The translations under genes and the position numbers were made by a program. Below are positions 34,408 to 43,562 of a DNA stretch of 64,000 nucleotides, in pieces. This stretch comes from Aestuariibius violaceus (GTDB lineage: Bacteria; Pseudomonadota; Alphaproteobacteria; Rhodobacterales; Rhodobacteraceae). Positions within the stretch are counted from its first letter, which is position 1, and the number at the start of each line of letters is the position of its first letter. A model generated the notes under the pieces. That model did not search any database and had not been told where the DNA came from. It saw nothing but the letters and a program-made list of their open reading frames with translations. Location of the stretch: positions 186,001-250,000 of the forward strand of contig NZ_JBFONT020000001.1 in assembly GCF_040779325.2 (NCBI RefSeq). The letters run 5' to 3'.

Positions 34408-36759
34408 ATGAAGAAGACGATCCCATGGATCGGCGTGGTCTTGGCCATGGCCGGATGCGAGGCGTTGAACGACGACGACCTCGCCAGTCAGCGTGTTTCC
34501 CTGTTTCCATGGCAACGCGACATCATAGAAGGCAATGCCGGTGACTTCGGCCCGGGCGAGCGGCGGCAAGGCCGCGTCCTGCCCGCGCAGTCGGTCGAAG
34601 CCGGCGACGGCACGATCTTCCCCGGCCGCCAGCCGCTCGTCCGTCAGGACGATTTCGTCACCGTCGGATCCAGCGGCCAGACCGTGTCGCTCACCCTCGT
34701 CGACGTCTCGATCGAAGAGGCCGCGAACGCCATCCTGGGCGAGGTCCTGCGCCAGAACTTCGTGATCGACCCCCGCGTCAGCGGCACCGTCAACATCCGC
34801 TCGGCCGAACCGATCAGCCGCGCCACCGCGATCGAGGTCTTCGAACTGGCGCTCCGCCAGAACAACGCCGCCCTCATCCGACGGGGAGAGGTCTTTGCCA
34901 TCGTGCCCCTGACCTCCGACCTTGCTATCGGAGCCTCCACAGGCCGCGACATCCCGCCGGGCTACAGCTTCCGCGTCGTGCCCCTGCGCAATATCGGCGC
35001 GCAGGAGATGGCCGCGATCCTCCAGCCCTTCGCGGGCAGCGGCATCGTCGGCATCGACGCCCAGCGCAACATCATCGTGCTCGCCGGCACCTCCGGCGAC
35101 CAGCGCGCCTGGCAGGAGACGATCGACAGCTTCGATGTCGACTGGCTCGCCAACAAATCGGTCGGCATCTTCCCGATCCGCGGCCGCTCCGCCCAGTCCA
35201 TCGTCAACGGGCTGGAACAGATCGTCGAAACCGACGAGCAGTTCGAACCGATCGCCGTCTTCGAGGTCATCCCCGAGAACAACTCGATCCTCGCCGTCGC
35301 CAAGACGCCCCGCGCCCTGCAGAACGTGGCCGTCTGGATCAGCCGCCTGACGCAAGAGGGCCAGAACGACGCGCAGGTCTATTCCTACGACATGAAGTAC
35401 GCGCGCGCATCGACCGTGGCACCGACCCTGTCGCAGGTCCTCGGCATCTCCGTGGTGACAGCTGAGGGCGAAGGCGAGGCCGAAGTCATCCTCGCCTCCG
35501 ACACGGGCGAGATGACGCAAGGCAACCTCGGCACCCAGAACGAAACGCGGGTCGTGGCCAACGAGGCGACGAATACGCTTCTGATCCACGCGACGCGCGA
35601 GGAATACAACCGCATCGTCGGCATCCTCCACCGCCTCGACGTGCCGCCGCGCCAGGTGCTGGTCGAAGCGACCATCGTCGAGGTCACGCTGACCGACGAC
35701 CTGCGCTACGGTGTGCAGTTCCTGTTCAGCGACGGTGATGCCCGCGGCGGCCTGACACGGGGCGGCTCGGCCAGCATCTCAGCCGAGACCCCCGGCTTCT
35801 TCGTCACCCTCGACAGCCCCGCCGACGTCATCGTCGACGCGCTGGCCGATGAGACGCAGATCAACGTGATCTCGTCCCCCAACCTGATGATCCTCAACAA
35901 CGAAAGCGCCCGCCTCCTGGTCGGCGATCAGGTGCCCGTCGCGACCCAGCAGGCGACCGACGTGAACGCGGATGAGGACGTCTTCATCTCGACCGTCGAG
36001 TTCCGCGATACCGGCGTCATCTTCGATGTCACCCCGCGCATCAACTCCTCCGGCGCCGTCACGCTCGACATCGTCCAAGAGGTCAGCAACGTGCGCGAAG
36101 CCGATGCGGAAACGCTGACGCCCACGATCTCGCAGCGGATCGTCGACAGCTCGATCTCGGTCAATAGCGGCGAGACGATCGTGCTTGGCGGGCTGTTTTC
36201 CAACACCGAAACCCGCGGCAACAGCGGCGTTCCCGGCCTCAAGGACATTCCCGTCGCGGGCAAGCTCTTCGGCCGCACGCGGCGCGACAATGCCCGGACC
36301 GAGCTGATCGTGCTGATCACGCCGCGCATCGTCAACGACGCGATGGATGCCCGCCGGGTCACCCAGCAGCTGCGCCGCCGGGTCACCGCCCTGCAGCAGC
36401 CGTCGCTCAGCACCGATGTCCGCGTCCCCGCGCTCGAGACGGAAAACTCCAGCAAGCTGGGTCAGTTCATCGAAACGCCGACGCCCGCAGCGCCCGCAAC
36501 CCAGGCCCAGCCCACGCAGGTCGCGGCCTCCGGCGCCACGGACCACTACGCGATCCTCGGTGCCTTCAGCACGCGCGAGGCGGCGGAACGGCACTGGTCC
36601 ACGCTCCGCTCGAACTACCCGGCCCTTGCCCGCCAGCGCGCGGCCTTCACGGCAACCCAAAGCCTTACCACGGTCTCGGTCGGGCCGATGACGCGGGCCG
36701 AGGCGACGCAGGTCTGCGTCACCGTCCAGACGGAATGCTTCACCGCCAAACGGCGCTGA
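34408..36759 (+). CDS. gspD: Type II secretion outer-membrane secretin D with C-terminal SPOR domain
   Basis: The 783-residue protein starts MKKTIPWIGVVLAMAGC, a lipoprotein-type leader with acylated Cys17. An N0 domain (LTLVDVSIEEAANAILGEVL, about residues 92-170) and repeated N domains (VVPLRNIGAQEMAAILQPFAG; then GIFPIRGRSAQSIVNGLEQI) precede the secretin core. Core blocks are DVTPRINSSGAVTLDIVQEV and VNSGETIVLGGLFSNTETRG, ending at ELIVLITPRIV near residue 650. After a Pro/Ala/Gln linker a SPOR-like domain follows from about 712 (HYAILGAFSTREAAERHW, then TVSVGPMTRAEA). SPOR domains bind peptidoglycan. This tail replaces the pilotin-binding S-domain, so the channel may be self-piloted and wall-anchored. 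An 83-base gap separates it from the peptidase gene. Confidence 0.93.
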   Translation: MKKTIPWIGVVLAMAGCEALNDDDLASQRVSLFPWQRDIIEGNAGDFGPGERRQGRVLPAQSVEAGDGTIFPGRQPLVRQDDFVTVGSSGQTVSLTLVDVSIEEAANAILGEVLRQNFVIDPRVSGTVNIRSAEPISRATAIEVFELALRQNNAALIRRGEVFAIVPLTSDLAIGASTGRDIPPGYSFRVVPLRNIGAQEMAAILQPFAGSGIVGIDAQRNIIVLAGTSGDQRAWQETIDSFDVDWLANKSVGIFPIRGRSAQSIVNGLEQIVETDEQFEPIAVFEVIPENNSILAVAKTPRALQNVAVWISRLTQEGQNDAQVYSYDMKYARASTVAPTLSQVLGISVVTAEGEGEAEVILASDTGEMTQGNLGTQNETRVVANEATNTLLIHATREEYNRIVGILHRLDVPPRQVLVEATIVEVTLTDDLRYGVQFLFSDGDARGGLTRGGSASISAETPGFFVTLDSPADVIVDALADETQINVISSPNLMILNNESARLLVGDQVPVATQQATDVNADEDVFISTVEFRDTGVIFDVTPRINSSGAVTLDIVQEVSNVREADAETLTPTISQRIVDSSISVNSGETIVLGGLFSNTETRGNSGVPGLKDIPVAGKLFGRTRRDNARTELIVLITPRIVNDAMDARRVTQQLRRRVTALQQPSLSTDVRVPALETENSSKLGQFIETPTPAAPATQAQPTQVAASGATDHYAILGAFSTREAAERHWSTLRSNYPALARQRAAFTATQSLTTVSVGPMTRAEATQVCVTVQTECFTAKRR

Positions 36760-36767
36760 CATCCAAC

Positions 36768-36797
36768 GGGCCGCCGCCGGATCACCGGCGGCGGCCC
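36768..36797 (+). terminator. Strong hairpin after gspD
   Basis: GGGCCGCCGCCGG (36768-36780) pairs perfectly with CCGGCGGCGGCCC (36785-36797) around an ATCA loop, starting nine bases after the gspD stop. The T-run is weak (GATTTTAT 15 bases on). It most likely ends the plus arm of the secretion operon. Confidence 0.75.
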
Positions 36798-36932
36798 CCT
36801 CCAATCAATCCCGATTTTATCGAGGCGGCGCACTTGATTAACGCCGTCACGAAAACGACATGAGGTTCAACCTGGCCGTGCGCGCGGCATCGCGCCGCAC
36901 CGCATGACCGGCCGCCTGGGGGACCTGCACCG

Positions 36933-37850
36933 ATGTTGTTCGCCGACCAGATCAGCACCGACGATCTGCGCCTGTTCTTCTACATCTGCGAAGAAGGCAG
37001 CCTCACCGGTGCCGCGCGCCGCTGCGGCGTCTCCAAAGCCACGCTCTCCCGCGCCCTTTCCCGGCTTGAGGAGGCGGCGAACGTCCCCCTCTTCGACCGG
37101 CTTAGTACCGGGCTGCGCCCCACCCAGGCCGGGATGGGCCTGTTTGAGACGGCCCGCATCGTCGCTCAGGCCGGCACCGATGCCGAAGAGATCGTGCGCA
37201 TCGCCAACGGCACCCCGCGCGGCACCCTGCGCATCGCCGCCAGCGCGCTCTCGGCCCAGCAGATCCTCGGCCCCGTCCTGGCTGAAATGGCCGTTCGCTA
37301 CCCCGAGGTGCGCACCACGGTCGAAACCGGCGCCAGCGGCCCCGACCCCCTTGCCGAGGATCTCGACGTCGTCATCCGCCTCGGCCGCCCGGAAGAGCCT
37401 TACCTGATCGCCCGTCGTATCCTGCGCTCCCCTCTCCGGCTTTATGGCGCAAGACGCCTCGCCGACACCGCCGACCTGACCGATCCGGCCGTCGTGGCAA
37501 CGCTCCCCCGGATCGTGATCGGCGTGCCCGGCTCGCCCGAAATCTGGCGCCTGACCGGCCCGGGCGGCCGCACGATCGAACTGGCCGATCACGAGGTTTG
37601 CCGGGTCAGCGATCCGGGCATCGCGCTTGGCATCCTGCGCTCCGGCGCGGGTCTAGCGCTGCTGCCCGAGATCTTCGGACGCCACGGCACCGCCAGCGGC
37701 GACTTCGTCACGGTCCTTCCGGACTACACCGGGCCGGAAATCAGCGGCTTCGCCTCATTCCCGCCCCGCCGGGCCAGCATCCCCGCCGTCCGCGTCTTCA
37801 TCGATCTTCTCGTCGCCCATGCGTCGACCCTGACGCCGGGCAGCACATGA
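36933..37850 (+). CDS. LysR-family transcriptional regulator
   Basis: The 305-residue protein has an N-terminal winged HTH (LRLFFYICEEGSLTGAARRCGVSKATLSRALSRLEEAANVPLF, residues 12-55) and a periplasmic-binding-like effector domain (GTLRIAASALSAQQILGPVL; DVVIRLGRPEEPYLIARRI). The region of residues 95-290 is most like the group that senses small aromatic or organic ligands. It is the only regulator adjacent to the T2SS locus but has its own 170-base upstream region, so a role there is speculative. Confidence 0.9.
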   Translation: MLFADQISTDDLRLFFYICEEGSLTGAARRCGVSKATLSRALSRLEEAANVPLFDRLSTGLRPTQAGMGLFETARIVAQAGTDAEEIVRIANGTPRGTLRIAASALSAQQILGPVLAEMAVRYPEVRTTVETGASGPDPLAEDLDVVIRLGRPEEPYLIARRILRSPLRLYGARRLADTADLTDPAVVATLPRIVIGVPGSPEIWRLTGPGGRTIELADHEVCRVSDPGIALGILRSGAGLALLPEIFGRHGTASGDFVTVLPDYTGPEISGFASFPPRRASIPAVRVFIDLLVAHASTLTPGST

Positions 37851-37854
37851 AAAA

Positions 37855-37883
37855 GGCGCGCGGGGGCAGGAGACCCGCGCGCC
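37855..37883 (-). terminator. Intrinsic terminator of the 54-residue-repeat protein gene
   Basis: Read on the minus strand, GGCGCGCGGG / CCCGCGCGCC (perfect ten-base arms, 37883-37874 and 37864-37855) is followed by TTTT (37854-37851). It lies 34 bases after the minus-strand stop and directly abuts the stop of the convergent LysR gene, so it may serve both. Confidence 0.8.
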
Positions 37884-37916
37884 ATCAGCGCCTGAGATTG
37901 GGGGATTTGGGACGTC

Positions 37917-38384
37917 TCAGTCGCTGAACTCGTCCATGTACATCGCGGCGATCTGGGCGTTCGTGTAATCCGCCGGATCGACACCAAGCTGCCGTGCCAT
38001 CTGATCATGGCCCGCAACTCCGGAATCCTGGGTCGAGACGACGCTGCCGCCGCTCAGGATCTTCCGCACCCGCTGATCGTCGTTTTCCTCATACGCGACC
38101 CGCAACTCGATCAGGTCAGCCACGTCATAGGCACCCGGCGCGACACCAAGCTGCGCAGCCAGCTGCGCCTGTCCTGCGCCTGCACGACCCTGGGTCGAGA
38201 CGATGGCACCACCGCCGAGGATCAAATCGACCTTCTGGTGGTCGTGCTCTTCCATGGCGGCTTTCAACGTCGCCAGTTCTGACACGCTATAGGCGCCGGG
38301 GTCGACACCAAGGGATTGGGCCAACTGGTCGCTTGCCAGGGCCGGGGTCGCCGCAAGGGCAATCGGGATAAGGAACCGGAACAT
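37917..38384 (-). CDS. Small exported protein of three 54-residue repeats, function unknown
   Basis: The 155-residue protein has a classical signal peptide (MFRFLIPIALAATPALA). The mature part is two full copies and one shortened copy of a unit with an exact 54-residue period. Each starts LAxxLGVxPGAY, continues with an acidic helix (LKAAMEEHDHQKVDLIL in copy 1, LRVAYEENDDQRVRKIL in copy 2) and ends GGxxVSTQ; copy 3 stops after MYMDEFSD. No catalytic motif or cysteine is present. It is probably periplasmic, perhaps a binding or scaffold protein. I do not recognise the family, though similar short repeats occur in other Rhodobacterales secreted proteins. Confidence 0.8.
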   Translation of the reverse strand: MFRFLIPIALAATPALASDQLAQSLGVDPGAYSVSELATLKAAMEEHDHQKVDLILGGGAIVSTQGRAGAGQAQLAAQLGVAPGAYDVADLIELRVAYEENDDQRVRKILSGGSVVSTQDSGVAGHDQMARQLGVDPADYTNAQIAAMYMDEFSD

Positions 38385-38525
38385 GTCGTCTCTCCTCTGC
38401 TACATCGTGATGATGCTCAGATGGGAGGCGCCGGGCGTCCGGTGTAGCCACGACAGGGGAAAGCGCTGTTTCAGAATTGAAACAGCGGACGTCTGGTAAC
38501 TGCACGCAAGAATACCAAGGGGCCG

Positions 38526-39320
38526 TCACCCAACCGCAATCCGCTCGCCCACAAGCGCCCGAACCACGGCGCTCTCCGGATCCTCCAGCCCTTCGATCAC
38601 GTCGAAATGGTGCCGCCCCGGATCCACGACGTGCTCCACGTCCCAGGCCTTGGCCATGTCCTCCGCCTGGTCCAGAAAGGCCGGGCGCTCCTTCGCGCCG
38701 ACCCAGACGGTGACGTCTATCCCCTGCTTCTTCCGCCGCAGCATCGGGCTTTCCCGCTTGGCCTCTTCGTCGTCGATCTTCAGCGTCTCGTTCATCGACG
38801 TCCGCATCAGCGGCCGCAGGTCCGCCACGGGCGAGATTGCGACGATCCGCGCGATCCGGTTCCGCACCTCGACCCGCGTGTTCCGGCAGCCCAGCCGCAG
38901 TACCGCCTGCCCGCCCGCCGAATGTCCCGTCAGCACCACCGGACCCACCATCCGCCGGGCAATCTGATCGACCGCCTTGCGCACCGAAAACCCGATCTCC
39001 CGCAGACGCCGCTCCGGCGCCAGCGGATAGGACGGCAACGCCACGCTCCATCCCTGCGCCACCGGCCCCGCCGCCAGATGAGAAAAGTCGTCCTTCGAAA
39101 ACCGCATCCAGTAGCCGCCATGGACAAAGACGATCAGCCCCAGCGACGACCGCTCCGGATGGAACAGATCGAACACTTCCCGCGGATGCTCCCCGTAAGG
39201 CAGATCCAGCTCACACCGCGCCTGTGCGCGAAACCCCTCCGCCGCCGTGCGCCACTTTTCGGGATAGGCCTCCGCACCCGGAATATGCGCGGCATTGGCA
39301 TAGGCGTCGTCCAGTTCCAT
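38526..39320 (-). CDS. Alpha/beta hydrolase, kynurenine-formamidase/esterase-like
   Basis: The 264-residue cytoplasmic protein has an oxyanion-hole motif VFVHGGYWMRFSKDD (HGGYW), a nucleophile elbow LTGHSAGGQAVL and a probable Asp-His pair later (PAFLDQAEDM and GRHHFDVIEG). The HGGYW and GHSAGG motifs place it with arylformamidase-like and carboxylesterase family IV hydrolases. Substrate is uncertain. No tryptophan-catabolic genes are adjacent, so kynB is not assigned. It is divergent from gabD with a 47-base gap. Confidence 0.85.
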   Translation of the reverse strand: MELDDAYANAAHIPGAEAYPEKWRTAAEGFRAQARCELDLPYGEHPREVFDLFHPERSSLGLIVFVHGGYWMRFSKDDFSHLAAGPVAQGWSVALPSYPLAPERRLREIGFSVRKAVDQIARRMVGPVVLTGHSAGGQAVLRLGCRNTRVEVRNRIARIVAISPVADLRPLMRTSMNETLKIDDEEAKRESPMLRRKKQGIDVTVWVGAKERPAFLDQAEDMAKAWDVEHVVDPGRHHFDVIEGLEDPESAVVRALVGERIAVG

Positions 39321-39367
39321 ACTATCCTCCCATCAAGGGCACGCCGCCCGAAGAAGAGAGGCCACCC

Positions 39368-40849
39368 ATGCTCGATGATACCACCGACATCCGCTCAATG
39401 CTCAAGAACCCCGCATTGTTGCGGCAAGACGCTTACCTGGGCGGCAAATGGGTACAAGCGGCCTCTGGTCAAACCTTCGCCGTCGCCAACCCCGCCCGCG
39501 GCGACACCATCGCAAACGTCGCCGACCTCTCCCGCGAAGAGATAGCACAGGCGATCGACGCCGCCCATGCCGCCCAGCCCGCCTGGGCCGCAAAAACCGC
39601 CAAGGACCGCGCCCAGATCCTGCGCCGCTGGTACGACCTGATGATGGAACATCAGGAGGATCTGGCCATCCTCATGACCGCCGAACAGGGCAAGCCTCTC
39701 ACCGAAAGCCGGGGCGAGGTCGCCTACGGCGCCGCCTTCGTCGAATGGTTCGGCGAAGAGGCCAAGCGCGTCTACGGCGAGACCATCCCGGGCCACCAGC
39801 CCGACAAGCGCCTGACCGTGATCCGCCAGCCCATCGGGGTTGCCGCCGCGATCACGCCCTGGAACTTCCCCAACGCGATGATCGCCCGCAAGGTCGCCCC
39901 CGCGCTCGCCGCCGGCTGCAGCTTCGTCGTCCGCCCCGCCTCGCTCACGCCGCTGTCCGCGCTGGCCATGGCCGTCCTCGCCGAAGAGGCAGGCGTGCCC
40001 GAAGGCGTCTTTTCCGTCCTCCCCTCGACCTCCTCCTCCGACGCCGGAAAAGAGTTCTGCGAAAATCCCAAGGTCCGCAAACTCACCTTCACCGGCTCGA
40101 CCGAGGTCGGGCGCATCCTGCTCAAGCAAGCCGCCGACCAGGTGATGAAATGCTCGATGGAGCTTGGCGGCAACGCCCCCTTCATCGTCTTCGACGACGC
40201 CGACCTCGATGCCGCCGTCGAAGGCGCCATCGCCTGCAAGTTCCGTAACAACGGTCAAACCTGCGTCTGCGCCAACCGCATCTACGTGCAGGACGGCGTC
40301 TATGATGCCTTCGCCGAGAAGCTGAAGAACGCGGTGGAAGACATGACGGTCGGCGACGGCCTGGAGGACGGCACCGACCTCGGCCCCCTGATCGAACCGG
40401 GCGCGCTCGACAAGGTGCAGGAGCATCTGGACGATGCCCTCTCCAAAGGCGCCACGGTCCTGACCGGCGGCGAAAAACACGCCCTCGGCGGTCAGTTCTT
40501 CCAGCCCACCATCGTCACCGGCGCCACGAAGGACATGAAGGTCTCGACCGAGGAAACCTTCGGCCCCTTCGCCCCCCTCTTCCGCTTCAAGGACGAGGAC
40601 GAGGTGATCGCGCTCGCCAACGACACGATCTTCGGCCTCGCCTCGTATTTCTACGCCAAAGACATCTCCCGCGTGACCAAGGTGGCCGAGGCGCTCGAAT
40701 ACGGCATCGTCGGCGTCAACACCGGCATTATCTCCACCGAGGTCGCCCCGTTCGGCGGCGTCAAGCAATCCGGCCTCGGCCGCGAAGGCTCCCGCCACGG
40801 CATCGAGGACTACCTCGAGATGAAATATATCTGCACCAGCGTCGCCTGA
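39368..40849 (+). CDS. gabD: Succinate-semialdehyde dehydrogenase, NAD(P)-dependent
   Basis: The 493-residue aldehyde dehydrogenase has the GabD-type N-terminus (LLRQDAYLGGKWVQAASGQTF), ITPWNFPNAMIARKVAPALAAG, the NAD loop FTGSTEVGRILL, the catalytic Glu in MELGGNAPFIVFDDADLD and the catalytic Cys in NNGQTCVCANRIYV. It also has the C-terminal APFGGVKQSGLGREGSRHGIEDYLEMKYIC that marks succinate-semialdehyde dehydrogenases. It oxidises succinate semialdehyde to succinate, for example from GABA. Its last ~95 bases seed the tandem duplication downstream; degraded copies of that 3' end recur at 42202 and 43631. Confidence 0.93.
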   Translation: MLDDTTDIRSMLKNPALLRQDAYLGGKWVQAASGQTFAVANPARGDTIANVADLSREEIAQAIDAAHAAQPAWAAKTAKDRAQILRRWYDLMMEHQEDLAILMTAEQGKPLTESRGEVAYGAAFVEWFGEEAKRVYGETIPGHQPDKRLTVIRQPIGVAAAITPWNFPNAMIARKVAPALAAGCSFVVRPASLTPLSALAMAVLAEEAGVPEGVFSVLPSTSSSDAGKEFCENPKVRKLTFTGSTEVGRILLKQAADQVMKCSMELGGNAPFIVFDDADLDAAVEGAIACKFRNNGQTCVCANRIYVQDGVYDAFAEKLKNAVEDMTVGDGLEDGTDLGPLIEPGALDKVQEHLDDALSKGATVLTGGEKHALGGQFFQPTIVTGATKDMKVSTEETFGPFAPLFRFKDEDEVIALANDTIFGLASYFYAKDISRVTKVAEALEYGIVGVNTGIISTEVAPFGGVKQSGLGREGSRHGIEDYLEMKYICTSVA

Positions 40850-41114
40850 GAAATCCGCCTCAAGTTTAGCCGCTCGGCACCGGCATTGCTGGTTTGCGTG
40901 TCGGTAAGCGGCGGCTTCCCGCAAGATCATCAACTTTAAATAGATGAATCTCTCGGTCTGGCTATCGGCGGATAGCAACTTCTGGTGGTGGGCTGCCCGG
41001 AAGACCAATACCTTCAGACTGAACAGGATACACTAGACCACAGAAATCACGACGCCCCGCTCCCGGAAGACGCTCAGTACGACTTACTCGGCTCTCTCCA
41101 GTTCGGAGGCGTAT

Positions 41115-42122
41115 ATGCCCGACTTCTTTATCTATTCGAATGCAGATCTTGGAATAGCACCGGGTTTGAACGGAGCTACCGACGTCATTCTGAACGGTGC
41201 GGCAACAACCGTTTCCGGATCACCTGACATCGCTTCGGTCTCTGATGACGATGCTAATTTTGACGATCTCGTGGGCGACCTCGGTCAAATTCAGGATCCG
41301 GGACTCAATCAATCCCTGGAGCAAGACCTGGTCATCGATGGCGTCACGATCGGTACGGCGGGAGATCCAATATATAACGAAGCTGCGTCGACGGTTACGA
41401 ACAACACAACCGGCGAAACAGGCACCCTCTACTATGTTACCTTGAATGATGGCGCCGGAAACCAGACCTGGGTCGGTTTCGCCTCTACAATATTGCTGAA
41501 TCCAGGGGATGACATCACGATCTCTACCGGAGATCCTGTTGCATCGGTTCCATATACCGATCTTGTCCTCTGCTTCGGTCAGGGCACGCTGATCGAGGCA
41601 GCCAACGGCCCAATGCCCGTTGAGAATTTGCAGGTCGGGGGGGTGGTAAAGACCCTCGACCACGGCCTTCAGAAGATTCAGTGGATTGGTCACAGGACCG
41701 TCCAGGCGACAGGCAACTTGGCACCCATCGTTTTTTTACCGGGCGCTATCGGCAATGATCGCGAACTGATCTTGTCCCCCCAGCACCGCGTCCTCGTTTC
41801 AGGATGGCGGGCAGAGCTTTTCTTCGGCGAACCCGAAGTCCTCGTCCCTGCCAAGCATCTTGCGGGATCCGATCAGATCTATCGGCGTGAAGGAGGAACC
41901 GTCGAATACTTCCACATCCTCTTCGACAGGCATGAGATCGTGTTTTCAAACGGCGCACTCTCCGAAAGCTTCCATCCCGGCGAAACGGGTCTCTCCGCGG
42001 TCGAAGAGGCGCAGCGCGAAGAATTGTTCAGCATCTTCCCAGAGCTCGCGGCCTCCGTCGACAGCTTCGGTCCCTCGGCCCGCCCCTCACTGAAACGGTA
42101 TGAGGCATCTCTCCTTGTCTGA
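41115..42122 (+). CDS. Hint-domain protein, Rhodobacterales type (intact copy)
   Basis: The 335-residue protein starts after CGGAGGCGTAT. Residues 1-145 are an acidic beta-rich region (PDFFIYSNADLGIAPGLNGA and LYYVTLNDGAGNQTWVGFAS). The Hint (hedgehog/intein-type) domain follows: Cys153 in LCFGQGTLIEAANG, VGGVVKTLDHGLQKIQWIGHR and LSPQHRVLVSGWRAELFFGE. The tail SFHPGETGLSAVEEAQREEL is the conserved Rhodobacterales block. No C-extein junction is seen, so self-cleavage rather than splicing is the likely chemistry, possibly releasing the N-terminal part. No classical signal peptide is visible. The 265-base leader before it holds no other gene. Confidence 0.85.
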   Translation: MPDFFIYSNADLGIAPGLNGATDVILNGAATTVSGSPDIASVSDDDANFDDLVGDLGQIQDPGLNQSLEQDLVIDGVTIGTAGDPIYNEAASTVTNNTTGETGTLYYVTLNDGAGNQTWVGFASTILLNPGDDITISTGDPVASVPYTDLVLCFGQGTLIEAANGPMPVENLQVGGVVKTLDHGLQKIQWIGHRTVQATGNLAPIVFLPGAIGNDRELILSPQHRVLVSGWRAELFFGEPEVLVPAKHLAGSDQIYRREGGTVEYFHILFDRHEIVFSNGALSESFHPGETGLSAVEEAQREELFSIFPELAASVDSFGPSARPSLKRYEASLLV

Positions 42123-42556
42123 CCCCAAAACCAACAGGAGGCAGGAAACCTGCCGCCGCTCCATCCGAAACCTGCTTGATGCACCTCGCGACACACGACG
42201 GGGCGTGTCGAGCAACTCCACCACGCCAAGAGGGCTCCCGCCACGGCATAGAAGACTACCTCGAGATGACGGGCATCTGCGCGACCATCGCCTGAACGAT
42301 CTGCCTCCCGTTTGGTCTTTCGGGCCCGGCATCGCCGGTCGGTGCCCTTATAAGAGGCAGTTTCCCGCACAACCATCAACTTTAATTAGATAGAATTATC
42401 TACCTATGGTAGATGACGCACCGGCAACTTCGAGTGTGGGCTCTCGAACAACGAAACCATCCCAGACGTAAAGGACACTCTCGACTTCAGAATTAAGGAC
42501 GCCCCCCGGACGACGCTCGGTACGACACTTGGTCCTCTCCAGTTCAGGAGGCGTAT

Positions 42557-43562
42557 ATGCCTGACTTCTTTATCTATTCGAATGCAGATCTGGGAATAGC
42601 ACCAGGAATAGACGGCGCTCTCGCCGTATTTGGATCGGGAACAACGACGACAGTTTCGGGCTCTCCCGATGTCGTGTCGGTGTCCGATGATGATCCCAAT
42701 TTTTGACGACGACAGTGACACAGGCGGGCAGGTTCAGGACCCAGGACTGAATCAGGTCTTGGAGCAAGACCTGATTATCGATGGTGTCTTGGTGGGAACC
42801 GCCGGTCAGTCAATCTACAACGCCGCCGAGTCAACCGTGACCAATGAGACTACGGGCGAGACCGGTACTCTCGTCTATATCACGCTTGACGACGGTACCG
42901 GAGCAACGTGGGCCGGCTTCGCGTCGACGATAGAATTGAACCCCGGTGACGAGCTTACGATAGCAATCGGCGATCCCATCGCGACTGAAGCATATGCGGA
43001 TCTTGTCTTCTGTTTCAGCGCGGGGACGATCATCCGAACTACCGATGGTCCAAAAGCTGTTGAGGCTCTCGGCGTCGGCGACATGGTCGAGACCTTCGAT
43101 AACGGACCGCAAGAAATTCGCTGGATCGGCCGCAAGACCGTCGCTGCAAAAGGTAATCTGGCGCCGATCGTCTTTTCCCCCGGTGCGATTGGGAATGAAC
43201 GCGCGCTCACCTTGTCCCCCTAGCACAGGGTGCTTTTGTCAGGCTGGCAAGCTGAACTGTACTTTGCGGAGGAGGAAGTCCTCGTTCCGGCAAAGCACCT
43301 TGTCGGATCCGATAGGATCTTCAGGCGCGAAGGCGGCGAAATCGAGTATTTCCATATCCTTTTCGACCAACATGAGATCATATTTGCCGAGGGTGCCCCT
43401 TGCGAAAGCTTTCATCCCGGCGAAACGGGTCTCACCGCGGTCGAAGAGGCGCAGCGCGAAGAATTGTTCACAATCTTCCCAGAGCTTGCTGTCTCCGTCG
43501 ACAGCTTCGGCGCGTCGGCTCGACCCTCGCTGAAACGGCATGAGGCATCTCTCCTCCGCTAG
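42557..43562 (+). pseudogene. Hint-domain protein, decayed duplicate (one frameshift, one nonsense codon)
   Basis: It starts like the intact neighbour (MPDFFIYSNADLGIAPG) after AGGAGGCGTAT. A run of five T at 42700-42704 replaces the four T of the intact copy, shifting the frame into TGA at 42704-42706. The body continues in the next frame (DDDSDTGGQVQDPGLNQVLE through CFSAGTIIRTTDG) to a TAG at 43221-43223, exactly where the intact copy has CAG in SPQHRVL. The remainder (HRVLLSGWQAELYF to the end) is open. Protein-level similarity along its length is high. Two independent lesions argue against a single sequencing error. Confidence 0.88.
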
